Below are positions 29,301-40,772 of a stretch of 64,000 nucleotides of DNA, piece by piece. A program made the translations under genes and the position numbers. The notes under the pieces are model-generated. The model was not told where the DNA came from and ran no database searches. It was given only the letters and a program-made list of their open reading frames with translations. Numbering within the stretch: the first letter of the stretch is position 1; each line of letters starts with the position of its first letter. The stretch is from Neelides folsomi. Lineage: Eukaryota; Arthropoda; Collembola; Neelipleona; Neelidae. The stretch is taken from positions 118,966 to 182,965 of the forward strand of contig JAQGBZ010000112.1 of NCBI GenBank assembly GCA_034687125.1. Direction: 5' to 3'.

Positions 29301-32300
29301 CCCTCACTACCAAATATTTTCTATTCTTATACAAAACCGTTGAATTTCAATGAATAATTGAATAATAAATCTTTCACATTTTTCTTCAAATTCTCCGACC
29401 AGCCCTGCCAACCTCTTTTATCTCCATTTTTCTTTGTTCCAAACAAGTAAGGCAAGTGGAGAAATATATATGAAACATGGAAAATATCTTTGGAAAAGAA
29501 GAAACCCATGATGAATATCAAGTTGTGTCCTCGAGGAAAAATCTCCCCTATATGTATTTATGTATTAAAAATATAACTCCTCGCATTCCAGTTGAGAAAA
29601 GCTCTTCATTCTTCCCTCGCGTCCCTCTCCTCATTTTTTAAGGAACTCCATTTTTTATTCGAGCATAAATAATGAGTTCATTATCGACTCATAATGAAGT
29701 TATAAAACACAAAGGTAAGAGGAAGATAAAAAACGAGTGTTTCCCTTACAGCTCTAGCACTTGTTCAATTGATCTATCGAGTCACCTTCTCAATAAATAA
29801 GGCTAAACAACTAAACCAGCAAACTTCTTTCTGGATCAGAGGACCGCTGGAAGGCCACAAAGCCATCTCAACCCGCCAGAGTGAGAGAACAAATCTTCCT
29901 CATTAATCCAAATTGTAATAGAAATCAATCAACTCACTTGTTCTCCCTCAGTCTCCTCAAAGGAAACATCCTCCGTCTCAAATCCGCATTTCATCCATCA
30001 GTTCCATTCGGAAAATGAATGAGGGAAAGAAGGGAATGTAACAGACAATGGGAAGAAGAGCGGCAGAGAGATTAACCTCAGAGTCCTCTTAGCTTATTAC
30101 ACGGATCATATACTCCGTCTTGTCCTTTTTTATCCCTTCTCCGCCTCGCCTTCTTAATTAAAGGTGTCATTATAATTTTTTCTCTCGGACTTGGGCGAGG
30201 AAGAAGCCTCCGACCAGACATATTAATTATATCCGAGAAGATGACTAGCACGTGTCAAAGAGCTCAGGAAAGATCTATTTCATTATGTCGCTCTCGTTTC
30301 AGCTCGGAATATATGCATGAGCATAACACCATCTTGTCCTTTTAGCTCCCTTAACGGCACCCTCAATCAGAAGAAAGGATGAAAAAAATTAAGTCTCAGT
30401 CCACAATGCTCTCCTCATTTTATCATCATCATCCTCATCATGGACCATTATTATTTTCAACGCTCTCATAATGAGCCTCTTCTTTCTCTCCTAATCAACT
30501 TAAGCCCCTGTGTTTCCTCCGACATCTTAAAGAAGCCCCCCATCACAAATTTTACATCATTTAAAAATCAGGTCAATTACATTTTTATCAGCTTGTACTC
30601 TCTTCATCTTCATTTAATCTCTATTTCGCCACTCGAGTAAAGTAGAAATTCGAAAATTAGTAGAGCTTTCCTTAAACAATAGCCAATTAACTTTCAAAAG
30701 GTGTGAAAACGGGTCATCAATGTTCCCTAACAAGGATAAAAAACGTGGCCTATCATTCTACAGAATTGCAGCCACTATAATTGGTAAATATTAGGCAAAT
30801 AATACACCAATTACGCGTGCTTACGAAGAAAAGGACTTCCAGATTACTTAACAAGTAAAAAGGTAAATTCAAAAAACACGCATTGAAAATTAAAAATAAG
30901 CACGCACTTTCAATGACCAATGCATTAACCTCAACTACCCATGCGGCTAAATTACAAAAGTTGAACATTATATGGCTCTTGGTGCCTCAACCAACATGGT
31001 ATCAAATACATTAAACAAAATAGAAAGGTAATCTGGAAATCCTCACAATTTTTAATGAGGGTTTAGAAGATAGATTTAAAGGTAGAGAAACGGGAGAGTT
31101 TACTAATTAACACGTGCCACCCCTTTTTCGGCCCTCCTCTGATTAGAGAGTAGAGATGCCGAGGTGATGGAAATAGCCCATAATCTCCCCCCGACCGGCA
31201 CACCGATCGGCATTCAAAGGGAAATTGAATTACACACTTGTTAGAGGAACTAGCCAAGGATCCACACCTTCGTTCTTCATCAAGGAAAATCTCCCCCTCC
31301 TTCGTCTCAACAGGAGCGTCTTTTGATCAATGAGAAATGGATTCCTAAATAAAACAATCTTGAGCCAACCCTTTAAAGCCCTTTTATCCACCGTCAAAGC
31401 ATAAATAGATCCCCTTCTCAAAAGTATCTGTACTTATAAATACAACAATTTATAAAGAGGAAACATCAATCAGAGAAGAATCTCTCAAAGTCAGAAGTAC
31501 ATAAGCATTTTATTACTTACTTCAATCGTTTACCAAAAGCCAAACCTCCATTCAAAGTCTCCCTAACATCACTCAAAGTAAGATGAAATATACGGACATG
31601 CAAATTTGAATTAGCTCATCAGAGTCTTTCTCATTCAACTGACTGAGAATGCCAAAGGAATCCGAATCAGCCAAGATTCACAATTATGATATGCGTCACT
31701 ACATAAGCCGCCATATAGCACACAATATTCATGTCATGACTAATAAGAAAAGTATATAGAATAATAAAGTGTTATGAATTAAATGAGAAAAGTCTCGTGG
31801 GCCGCACCCAGCAAGAAGCTCATCATTTCACCTCTGAATCCTCAGCAATAAAGTCATTGTTTAAATTAATAATGGTGAATTGAAAGTGATCACAGGGAAC
31901 CTTATATAACCAAAAGATGCTAAATCTCTCAATGTGGCAAATGAGAGGGTAGAAGAAAGTCAAGGGAGGGGCCCATCTTCATCCTCACCATATGAAGACC
32001 CAGCAAAGTTCCTTCCTTGGTAATTTCTTAAAAATCAAGTAATATGTTTTAATACCGCCATAATGAGATGGGCAAAAACTGTTCGCTTCATCATTTCACA
32101 CGAGGAAATAAATTACAGACTGTGAAAATGCTTTTAATCGAATAATGGCTCGGAGGTCGGGAAATGTGAGAGAAAGGCAATAAAATGAAATAAAGTACAA
32201 GTAGGAATAATTTAGGAAGTGGAAAAGAGGGAACAAAGACCCTCACAGCATCCAATACGCGGATGTAAAGAAGATCCATCACAAGCCAAGAGTATGAAGG

Positions 32301-35300
32301 ACCGAAAATGAAAAAAAAACACACGAGGAGCTCTTTGAGGAGAATGAAGGGGAGCCTTACGACTCGACACCAACACTCTGTCTCACATAAGTGTTCAAGT
32401 AGGTTATTATAATAATTTTTCATATTTTCCTCATAAATCTCTTTAATAAGTCTTAAACGCAAGGAGGTTGGTGGAATCGAAAGCAAATCTTCAAATATTA
32501 CTTGACTATTACCCATTGTGTGACTCACTGGGGATGAATGGAATTATTGTAATTCTCTATGAAACCAACAAGATAACCTCGTGGTTAAGATGGTTAGCGC
32601 ATAATGCTTATTAACAATACGTTATATATTACCTACACTCATCTTCCTCCTCTTCATCTTCATTCGTTTAGCCATAACATGCTTCGTTTATTACATTTAT
32701 TACAAAGTCGTTTAGACAAATGACATAACTTTTTTATATCGCCATTTTGAAACATCTTTTAGTATTAGAGGAAGTCTTGTGCCAATTTCTTTAATCAAAA
32801 AGAATCGTAAAAGTCCATCCAACAATTCATAAAAGCCTATAAAAGTTAGTATAATAATACTACACGCGGTCCATAGTCAATCAGATCTCTAATATGGTCA
32901 TATAAATAACCAACGACAGGCATTTAATAGAGAAGAAAAGGGCTGAATAGTAATTGTGGAGGATCGTGAGATGATCAATGATCCTCGATATCAATCATAT
33001 CAATGGGAAATTTAAATCAAAGTAGAAGAGGAGAAATAGATAAGATGATGATCTGAGTCTCGAATATATGATGAAGGAGGGACTCAATTACAAATTACAA
33101 TCTCGTCTACTACGATTTTTGCAGGTGGTTTGAAAAGGCCCATAACATCAGTCACTTTATTTATACGGAGAAGACACAGGGAAAGATGATGAGTCTCATA
33201 TATATATATAGGAAGCCTTTTGAGATTCAAAGCAGAAGCATCAGAAACATTTTCCAAGCTCATAAATCCCCTGCAGTTCCCCTCTAATCCACCTTTCAAA
33301 ACAAACTTGGGAGCATAAATAACTTTCTAATTTTCGTATCTGTCTCTGCCCGTCAGTCACCCTCGAGTTCGGCAGGAAGCCTCAATAATCTTAATGGGGA
33401 ACTATGTAAATGAGCCAATCGTAATAAAATAACCAAGTCAGCCATTCGTCTCCTTCACCATTCCCAGAACTCCCAGGTATCTATAATTCCATATCATTTC
33501 TATTTCAAGAGATGGACGGGCCAAATTACTCATTCCTCTCACTCACTCAACTCGACAGAGAGCCCACATTCAATCACTCATCTTTCGAATCTCTTCCATA
33601 CAACATTCAATCCTCTCCTCCATTTCACCTCCTCCGTCTCCTACAATAATGTCCTGAATGTAAAAATATTAATTTGCCAATACCCATCATGATGATCCCC
33701 AGTGATTCATGAAAGTTTTCTTAGAATATGAAAGTGACTTTTTTAAATAGTCAGACATATTATAAAAACATCTAGTTGAAGATGCGCGGGATGAATGAAG
33801 CGACCTTCGCCCATTGGAATTTTTACTAGGTTGTTTTTGTTAAATATGAACTTTTAAAAGGATATTAGTATGGCAAGCACATCGGAGCGAGGATAGAATT
33901 CTCCTATCAAAATAACCCTTTGATCTTCCATCTCCCTTTGGATTCATACATCATCCCTCACTTCAATTTTTTAAATACTTTCATCGCACCCTGAAAAAAG
34001 GCAATGGTAAGCTCTTTTGCACCTTAAAAACTCAAAAAGATTGAAACAGAAGGATTAGGATACTTTTCGAACAATGGAAAAGCCCAGCATTTGGTTCTTT
34101 GAAAGGCTTAAATTTTAAATATACCCATTTCATCACTTTGATTAAAAAATCTATTCTGTTCCCTGAGCTCTTTGGGGCCTTTTGACGGAGTCTCAAAAAT
34201 GGAAATTGAGATGACGACGGAGCCAACCGAAAGTCGATTCAAAATGTCAATTTAAAAGCTATGTAGTTTCTAAAGGATGAAAGGGGTTTAGTAACTAAAC
34301 TTCTCACTCGAGAAAGGGCTATTGACATAGATCGATCCGATCTTGTCGACGGATCTCTGGAGAGGGAAGTGATGGATTGGAAAACGTGTGTTGTTGGCCT
34401 CTCCTTTGCCCTACCATTGCGTGCCTCGGCTCATCTCTACTGGCCGAGCCTAGCTTCGAGCCTCAAGTCACCTCACCGATAAAAAATACAAAGTGATCTC
34501 CAGCGTACATACAAATTAGAAGACCCATTTGTACCATTCATCATACTACCATATTTCTCTTCTCCTAGACCCTTATTATTCCCTTCTCAAATGAATGAAA
34601 TTGTACAAGCCTCGCCTTCTCACCTCTGAACAATTCTACCATATACTCTTATTACTCACTGCATACTTTATAACCACAAACAGTACCAGATAATTACTAT
34701 TTTAATTAAAAGCCGTCCGTTTTCATGCCTTCATCTGATGATTATTAAAGCGATGAGGAGAGCAATAATTTCTAATAAACCTCTCCGATCATAACTTTTC
34801 CCAACACCACAGTAAAAACAAAGGCTTAAACGGAATGAATTACTTAAATAAACTTAAATTTTGAATAAAAAATTGCACGTATTTGTACTTACAAGCTCGC
34901 TAGAATGGTAATTTCAAATTAAAGACATTTTAATTTTTAACAGGTAATAATGATGTTCATGAAGCTATCATTTAATTGTGAGCGAAAGTCGGTGAATTTG
35001 ATTCTAATATCCATTGTCCATTATCAGTCCATAGACTTTTAACGTTGCGACATTTTATATATTTATATTACATTAGTTGAAGGGATTCTAATTAGTAGTT
35101 AGGTATGTAACATATATTTTATGGTCAGAGAATTATAAAAACGATTTAAAAATGAAATACCTGAAGCATTCTTCCTAAGAAATCATCACCAGCAACAGAA
35201 AGCGCAGCTTTATAAACTGCATTCCTCAAATCTGCAGGAACGCTTTCAGAGCCAGTAAGATGCTTCTCAAATCGAACTTTGGCTTCTTCCAAAGTTGGTT

Positions 35301-38300
35301 CATGTGAAAATAAAGCCATTTTTCCTATGACAAGACTTCGGAGTAATTTGTCCAAATGACCTAAAAATTTAAAAAATGTTTGAATGTTTATAAGTTAGTA
35401 TGTAATATTTGAACAAGTGAATGTGTAATTATAATAAATGAATTAACAAAAAATGAAAAACATTGAGATCATAATTATAAGAGTCACTAATTATTAAAAA
35501 ATTATGAATAATAAAATTTATATAATTTTAAAAAGAAAAGAAAATACCTTCGTTTTCTTTCTCTTGCCAGCCGAGTTTGGCATGAATCTTTTCAAATAGG
35601 GATCGTCCAAAATTTCTGAAGTTCTCATGCTTATCCGTATATTGTGTCAACAAGTTAAGCTTCACCATGATGTTATTTACTGCTGCCCAAACGGGGTAAC
35701 AATCTTCTTCAACATAAGCTTCAAGGAAACTGAGCATCTGAAAAATGGTGAAATTCAGCGTAAAGCAATCTTCAAAATCAGGAGTAGATTTTGAAAATCG
35801 TAAATTAATAAAAATTTATTTGATCTTTGATAGAACTGTAAAAATTACTTCCGAGGTTGGATATTTGCCAGCTTGGACAAGAGCGTAAAGATCGTCAAGC
35901 ATATTAAGTCGATCCAATGCAATCATTGACTTGTCCCGAATAGACGGAAGATATGTATGAAGTGAATCTTCTGGATAACTGACTCGGTAGAATCCAACAG
36001 CATCGGTATTTAGCTAGAATAACAAACAAATTAGGTCAATTATTAATTTTAGTTGTTAAATAATAAACTTTTCACAGTTATTTAGAATATTTAATAATCG
36101 AGAAGAATTTACCTTGATCCAATCTTTGGGACCGACACCGGGAATCGTCACATCCATCGTTTGTGCATCAAGAAGACACTGATGAATAATTTTTGTAGGA
36201 TCCTTTGAAGATGTGAAGTTAATAGGAACCATCCAAATAGGTCCTTTGTCATTCAAATCTTTCTCAATTTTATCGGCCTGGAACTTTTCTTGTGAAATAG
36301 TAAAGGTTCGGCTGTCTTCATTTTGTTTCCACGTGACACTCAGCAAAGGGAATCCCATTTGCTGGATCCAGCCCGACATGACAGATCGGATTGGTTTATT
36401 ACTGGCATCTTGCAAGGCTCTAAAAGTTTACAATTTAAACATAGGTAATTACCAACTATACTAATAATTAAACTAATTAAATTATAAAATTGTAGAATTC
36501 TAAAATCGAAATTAAAATGGATGTTTATAATTTACTGCCACAAATCCTCGGTTTCTGCATTTTTATATTGATGACGGGTAAGGTATAAATTCATTCCTTT
36601 TCTGAAATCGGCTTCGCCAATGTAGTGATAAAGCATTCGAATGACAGAGGCGCCTTTGTTGTAAGATATGTCATCAAAGATCTGCTTCACTTCATCTGGA
36701 TGACCAACGGGAATTTCGACTGGATGACTGCTTTTTAAACTGTCAAGTTCGAGAGCGCGAATGAACATGCTGTTCACAAATTGAGTCCAAATTTCATAAT
36801 TTGGAAACAAATGATCCACACAGAGGTTCTCGGTGAAAGTTGCATAACCTTATAAAAATAAATATTATTAAATACTTATGGAACGTAAATTGGGTTTTAT
36901 TTGGACTTGGAGTTAAAATTCCTGGCAATAATGATTTGATTTAATTTATATAAAAGTTAAATACCTTCATTAAGCCAAAGATGAGTCCACCATTCCATTG
37001 TTACAAGATTTCCAAACCATTGATGAGCTGTAAATATTTAACATTCATATAAATGTACAAATATTATAACGCATTGAATTAAGTAAGGGCAATTAGGAGT
37101 TACTATTAAATTACCCAAATAAATTTTTAGAACATGTATGAATAAGAATGCATACCCAATTCATGTCCAACGACAATTGCAACATATTGGCGATTGGAAG
37201 ATGAAGACTGATTCGGATCGACGAGAAGATAATTTTCTCGATACGTGATAAGCCTTTGTGTAGAATTAGTTAAAAATAATATGTAACTATTTTTGTATTT
37301 ATTATTAAAAATTAAACCTTATAATTTAACTTTTGATTATATTTTAATGAGTAGTTTACCCCCAATTTTCCATTGCTCCTGAAAATAACAAAAACAATTT
37401 ATTATTAAACTTATTTTGTACTACATAATTACAGATACTAAAGACTTGCTTGACTTTATTCTTTTCATATATTTTTTTCAATTTACCTGCTGAAAAATCC
37501 GAAATTGCAATCAAGTCAACTTTTGGAAGTGGATATGGAATATTGAAATATTCTTTGTAATATGACAGGACTCTCGTGGTGACATCAAGGGCGAACAATC
37601 CTTGTTCTTTCTTTCCAGGCGGAGTGTATACGCGACATTGCACACCTTCTGCTGAATATCCTTCGACGTATTCAAATTCACCAATGACAATTGCAAGCAA
37701 ATAAGTTGACATTATTGGAGACGTTTCATATTCAATTTTTTCAAGAGCAGAATTGGATGGATAATCAGACCTCTTCTTTACCGGCTAAATTACACACCAA
37801 ATCGTTATCATTTATACACATTATGTTGTAATTATTTTTAGAATTTATAAAAAATTTAACCAATAAGTATAGTAAAAATTATGAATATTATTACAACTTT
37901 TAGTAGTGATATAACCCCATAAATATTACTGAATAAACAAAATACCATATTCGATAAAGCAACACGATTCTTTGGAGCAATGAGTGTTACATCGAACGTC
38001 GCCTTGATTGCCGGTTCATCCCAACATGGAAAACAACGACGAGCGTCAGTAGCTTCGAATTGAGTGACAGCATTGTAACGTACTTCACCCTCATGGGTGT
38101 ACTTTGAACGATAAAACCCACATAATTCGTCATTGAGTGTTCCGGTAAAATCGATTTTCAAACTCCCAGTTGTTGGTTGAATGGCATTTTCAAAATCAAT
38201 TTTGAGAGTTTCTTCGGTTTCATCGAGAGTGAACGCTTTGGGTGTCTGGTCAACTCCTTCGCTGTTTTTCCAAGTAACATCATGGATCTTGAGGTATGTT

Positions 38301-38815
38301 GAATGAAGCTTGATTTGATGACTTGCCTCGTTAACCTTAAGAGCAAACAGAATTTGAATGTGTATTAATTAAATTGCCAAATACATAATATAAATTTATT
38401 CTTGGTAATAAATTAATACCTTAAGATTGATCTCGACAGATCCATCAAATGTAAAATTTGCAATGTCAGGCTTCAAATACAAGTTGTAATGCACCGGAGT
38501 TACATTCTTCGGAAGTCTTCGAAATTCCTTCGAAGCCTCCTTCAATATTGGCGATGATGACATGTTGAAATGCGATCTTTTAGAAGCGTAAAAGTCTAAA
38601 TTTCTTTTCACTGATAATGAGGGAAAGGAAAATTGTTTTGAAAATAACGAATTGAAATGTGAGCAACAACGTTGAGTTTGTGAGAAAGATGAATACTTTG
38701 GAAATGAATTAAGCTTTAAAATGCTTATATTTCTTGGATATGTTACAGCTTTTGATAATGAGAAAATGATTTTCTCAAAGCTTCTAAATCTACTACAATT
38801 AAAGATTTTAAACAT
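26382..38815 (-). CDS. NPEPPS: Puromycin-sensitive aminopeptidase (M1 zinc metallopeptidase)
   Basis: An M1-family enzyme that removes N-terminal residues from peptides downstream of the proteasome. Exons in coding order (minus): 38815-38420, 38335-37946, 37784-37487, 37378-37360, 37253-37156, 37027-36965, 36848-36536, 36419-36113, 36013-35849, 35737-35548, 35360-35161, 28347-28117, 26597-26382. All introns are GT-AG and phase closes to 961 aa (human about 919). Visible motifs: GAMEN at residues 362-366, HELAH at 398-402 and the third zinc ligand E421 in LWLNE, catalytic Y484 in ISYNKGAS, then the helical C-terminal domain ending FLETYSK. The start is the first Met after an in-frame TGA directly upstream. 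Residues 1-84 are basic, rich in Ser/Phe and nearly acid-free, like a mitochondrial presequence; a second Met at 85 (38563) begins the conserved protein. The gene is divergent from NDUFAF6. Confidence 0.93.
28348..35160 (-). other. 6.8-kb intron 11 of the aminopeptidase gene
   Basis: This intron separates exon 11 (ends GRMLQ) from exon 12 (starts AYRDSD). It is 6,813 nt long, while ten of the other eleven introns are 84-187 nt. Its interior resembles the gene-poor region to the left, with blocks rich in CTC/GAG words (for example 29,800-30,500 and 33,300-33,660) and AT-rich stretches. The longest open frame, at 32,091-32,528 on the same strand, resembles nothing I recognise. A short (AT) run lies at 33,198-33,210. 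Intron 12 (26,598-28,116) is also long, at 1,519 nt. Confidence 0.8.
33198..33210. repeat. Short AT dinucleotide microsatellite
   Basis: A 13-nt uninterrupted alternating AT run lies inside intron 11 of the aminopeptidase gene. It is the clearest simple repeat I noticed in the window and is short. Confidence 0.6.
37360..37378 (-). other. NPEPPS: 19-nt microexon encoding the GAMEN motif
   Basis: Exon 4 of the aminopeptidase gene is only 19 nt long, bounded by TTTTCAG and GTAAAC. It supplies the last two bases of Gly362, then Ala-Met-Glu-Asn-Trp and two bases of Gly368. GAMEN binds the substrate N-terminus in M1 exopeptidases. Flanking introns are 108 and 106 nt. Because 19 is not a multiple of three, skipping it would both delete the motif and shift the frame before the zinc site. 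Confidence 0.9.
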
Positions 38816-39315
38816 TCACAAAGGCACACCAAAGATGCATCGATCTCTTTCAAAGACGAATCAACCTAAATTAAAAGAATAAAATAATTACGAAACTCTA
38901 TTTAAGTTAAATAATCCCCTATACTATCATTCAAAGCCACAATGTACAATAAATAAAAGAGCAATAATCGAAATATTATGTATTAGAAAATTAACTTTTT
39001 ACATTGGGATTTGATGCTGTAAATCAATTACCTTCAATTCAATCTTTCTAATATCATCTAATCCATTTTATGATAAATCTGATGAGATTCTTTATCTTTA
39101 AATATGGATTTATGGCGGATGGCGACGAGATGTCGAGGACAAAGAATCAAAATAACAAACGGATGAGGAGAATGATGACAAGGAGAAAATTAATCCAAGC
39201 GCGAAGACCGGCTGGCCTTTGAAAATCAACCGAGCAAATGCAAATATGAGAAAGCACATGATTCCTTCTTCTTGCAATAGTCTGCCATTCGACTTCTACA
39301 ACTTTTAAAATAGTA
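38816..39315. promoter_or_regulatory. Bidirectional promoter region, NPEPPS / NDUFAF6
   Basis: The start codons of the aminopeptidase (minus) and NDUFAF6 (plus) are 500 nt apart, head to head, so both promoters must lie here unless far upstream 5' exons exist. Two tandem copies of ATGGCG occur at 39112-39125 (ATGGCGG then ATGGCGA). These contain the reverse of the GCCAT core bound by YY1/Pleiohomeotic-type factors, which is common near metazoan housekeeping starts. I see no convincing TATA box. Transcription start sites cannot be placed from sequence alone. Confidence 0.6.
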
Positions 39316-40739
39316 ATGTCCAAAAGTTTAATTTTCGAAAAGACTTTATATCTTTTATTGTTTAATCAAAATAAATTGTATTTTAAGACAAACCAATTAA
39401 GAAGGTCGTCATCTTACTGTCTTGAATTAGTAAAGTAATTTGCCATTTATCTATTTATTATAAATATTATGATGAAAATTGTAAAATCGAATAATGGTGT
39501 ATTTTAATCGGTTAATGTAATATATTGTGATTAATTGTATTTTTTAAATTTAGGAAACATGATTATGAAAACTTTCTAGTCACACTTCTCTCGCCCAACT
39601 TAAAAGTCAGAAATGATATATTCGCAATAAGAGCGTTGAACACTGAAATTTCCCTTATTCGCGATAACGTGACACAAAAGGAAATTGGACTTGGCAGATT
39701 ATTTTTCTGGAGAGACGCTATTGCCCAACTTTTTCAATTAAAAGTTAATGGTGAAAATACGAAGAAACTGCCACATCATCCTGTCATACAAGAATTAAAT
39801 AAGGTATGAATTGAATTATGAACTCCACTTTAACATCTATTATAATTCTAATAAACCTATACTTTTTAAACTTTACTTAATTTATTAGAAAATAATAATT
39901 AAATTCATACATCATTTTAGACAATCATTGAAAATGAGCTTTCAAAAAAATGGTTCACTAATCTTGTTGAAAGCCGAGAGAGGATTATGAGCGATGCTCC
40001 TTTCAGTACATTAGAAGATTTGGAAAAATATTGCGATCAATCAATAACTCCAATATTGTACTTATCATTAGAACTTCTAGGTAAGCCAAAAACAATTTCG
40101 GAAATTACGATGTTTTTTTACGTAATTTTGTTTTCAGGTATTAAGAATATTGATGTTGATCACGCTGCAAGTCATTTAGGAAAATCCATCGGACTTGCTA
40201 CTTTTATTAGGTCAATTCCTCACAACTCTCAGAGAAGACGAATTCTAATTCCTAGAGAGCTTTTAGTCAAGCACAAATTATCTCAGGAGAATTTTGTGAG
40301 ATTTAAAGAAAAGGAGAAAATACAAGATTTAACATTTGAAATAGCATCTCAAGCAAACTCCCATTACGAAAAGGTGTTTAACAATGTTTAATATGAATTT
40401 TATTTAAATTCTTCATTTTACATTAGTCTAAAGTCGTTTTTTATTACACCCTGTATAATAAATCAAATAAATGTACAATAATATAATTTATGATATTAAA
40501 TCATTATTAAAATATTATATTATGATTTAATGGTTTTATAAAATTCTTTGTAGGCCAAGACTTTAGAGAAATCAATCAAAAAGAGCATTGTTTCAATTTT
40601 CCTAAGCGGAACCCCTACTGAGATTTATTTAAAAAGACTTCAAAGAGCAAATTTCAACCCTTACGATTCTTCTTTGTTAAAGAGATACGGTCTTCTACCC
40701 GTACACTTATATTATAGGAAGATAAGGAAAACCTTTTAA
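39316..40739 (+). CDS. NDUFAF6: NADH dehydrogenase complex I assembly factor 6
   Basis: A mitochondrial protein of the squalene/phytoene synthase fold needed for early assembly of respiratory complex I (Drosophila orthologue: sicily). Exons: 39316-39434, 39554-39803, 39921-40080, 40138-40373, 40554-40739, giving 316 aa (human 333). The N-terminus is short, basic and acid-poor (one E in the first 30 residues), as expected for mitochondrial import. Conserved stretches are SSYCLELVKKHDYENFL (exons 1-2), IFAIRALNTEISLIRD and GRLFFWRDAI (exon 2), LSLELLGI and DHAASHLGKSIG (exons 3-4), SRRR-type basic and FEIASQANSHYEK (exon 4), and the terminal LLPVHLYYRKIRKTF (exon 5). Intron 3 is only 57 nt, a multiple of three with no in-frame stop. 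Its stop codon is 33 nt before the POP4 start and no AATAAA lies between. Confidence 0.92.
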
Positions 40740-40772
40740 CTTTTCATTAATCGAGTTAATCGAGTTATAAAA
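40740..40772 (+). other. 33-nt gap between NDUFAF6 and POP4 coding regions
   Basis: Only 33 nt separate the TAA of NDUFAF6 from the ATG of POP4 on the same strand. The gap holds a pyrimidine-rich start (ACTTTTCATT), a perfect tandem duplication of TTAATCGAG (40748-40765), and TTATAAAA just before the ATG. It contains no AATAAA and is too short for a normal polyadenylation region plus promoter. Either the two genes overlap as transcripts, or they form a dicistronic unit. Confidence 0.6.

Noticed and set aside
32091-32528. 145-codon open frame on the minus strand inside aminopeptidase intron 11
   Set aside because: No family resemblance, low-complexity hydrophobic translation, and no supporting splice context; most likely accidental.
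32572-32640. tRNA-like start (CGTGGTTAAGATGGTTAGCG)
   Set aside because: It resembles a tRNA A box and D arm, but no B box (GGTTCGAATCC-like) or acceptor-stem pairing follows, so it is not a tRNA gene; at most a decayed fragment or chance.
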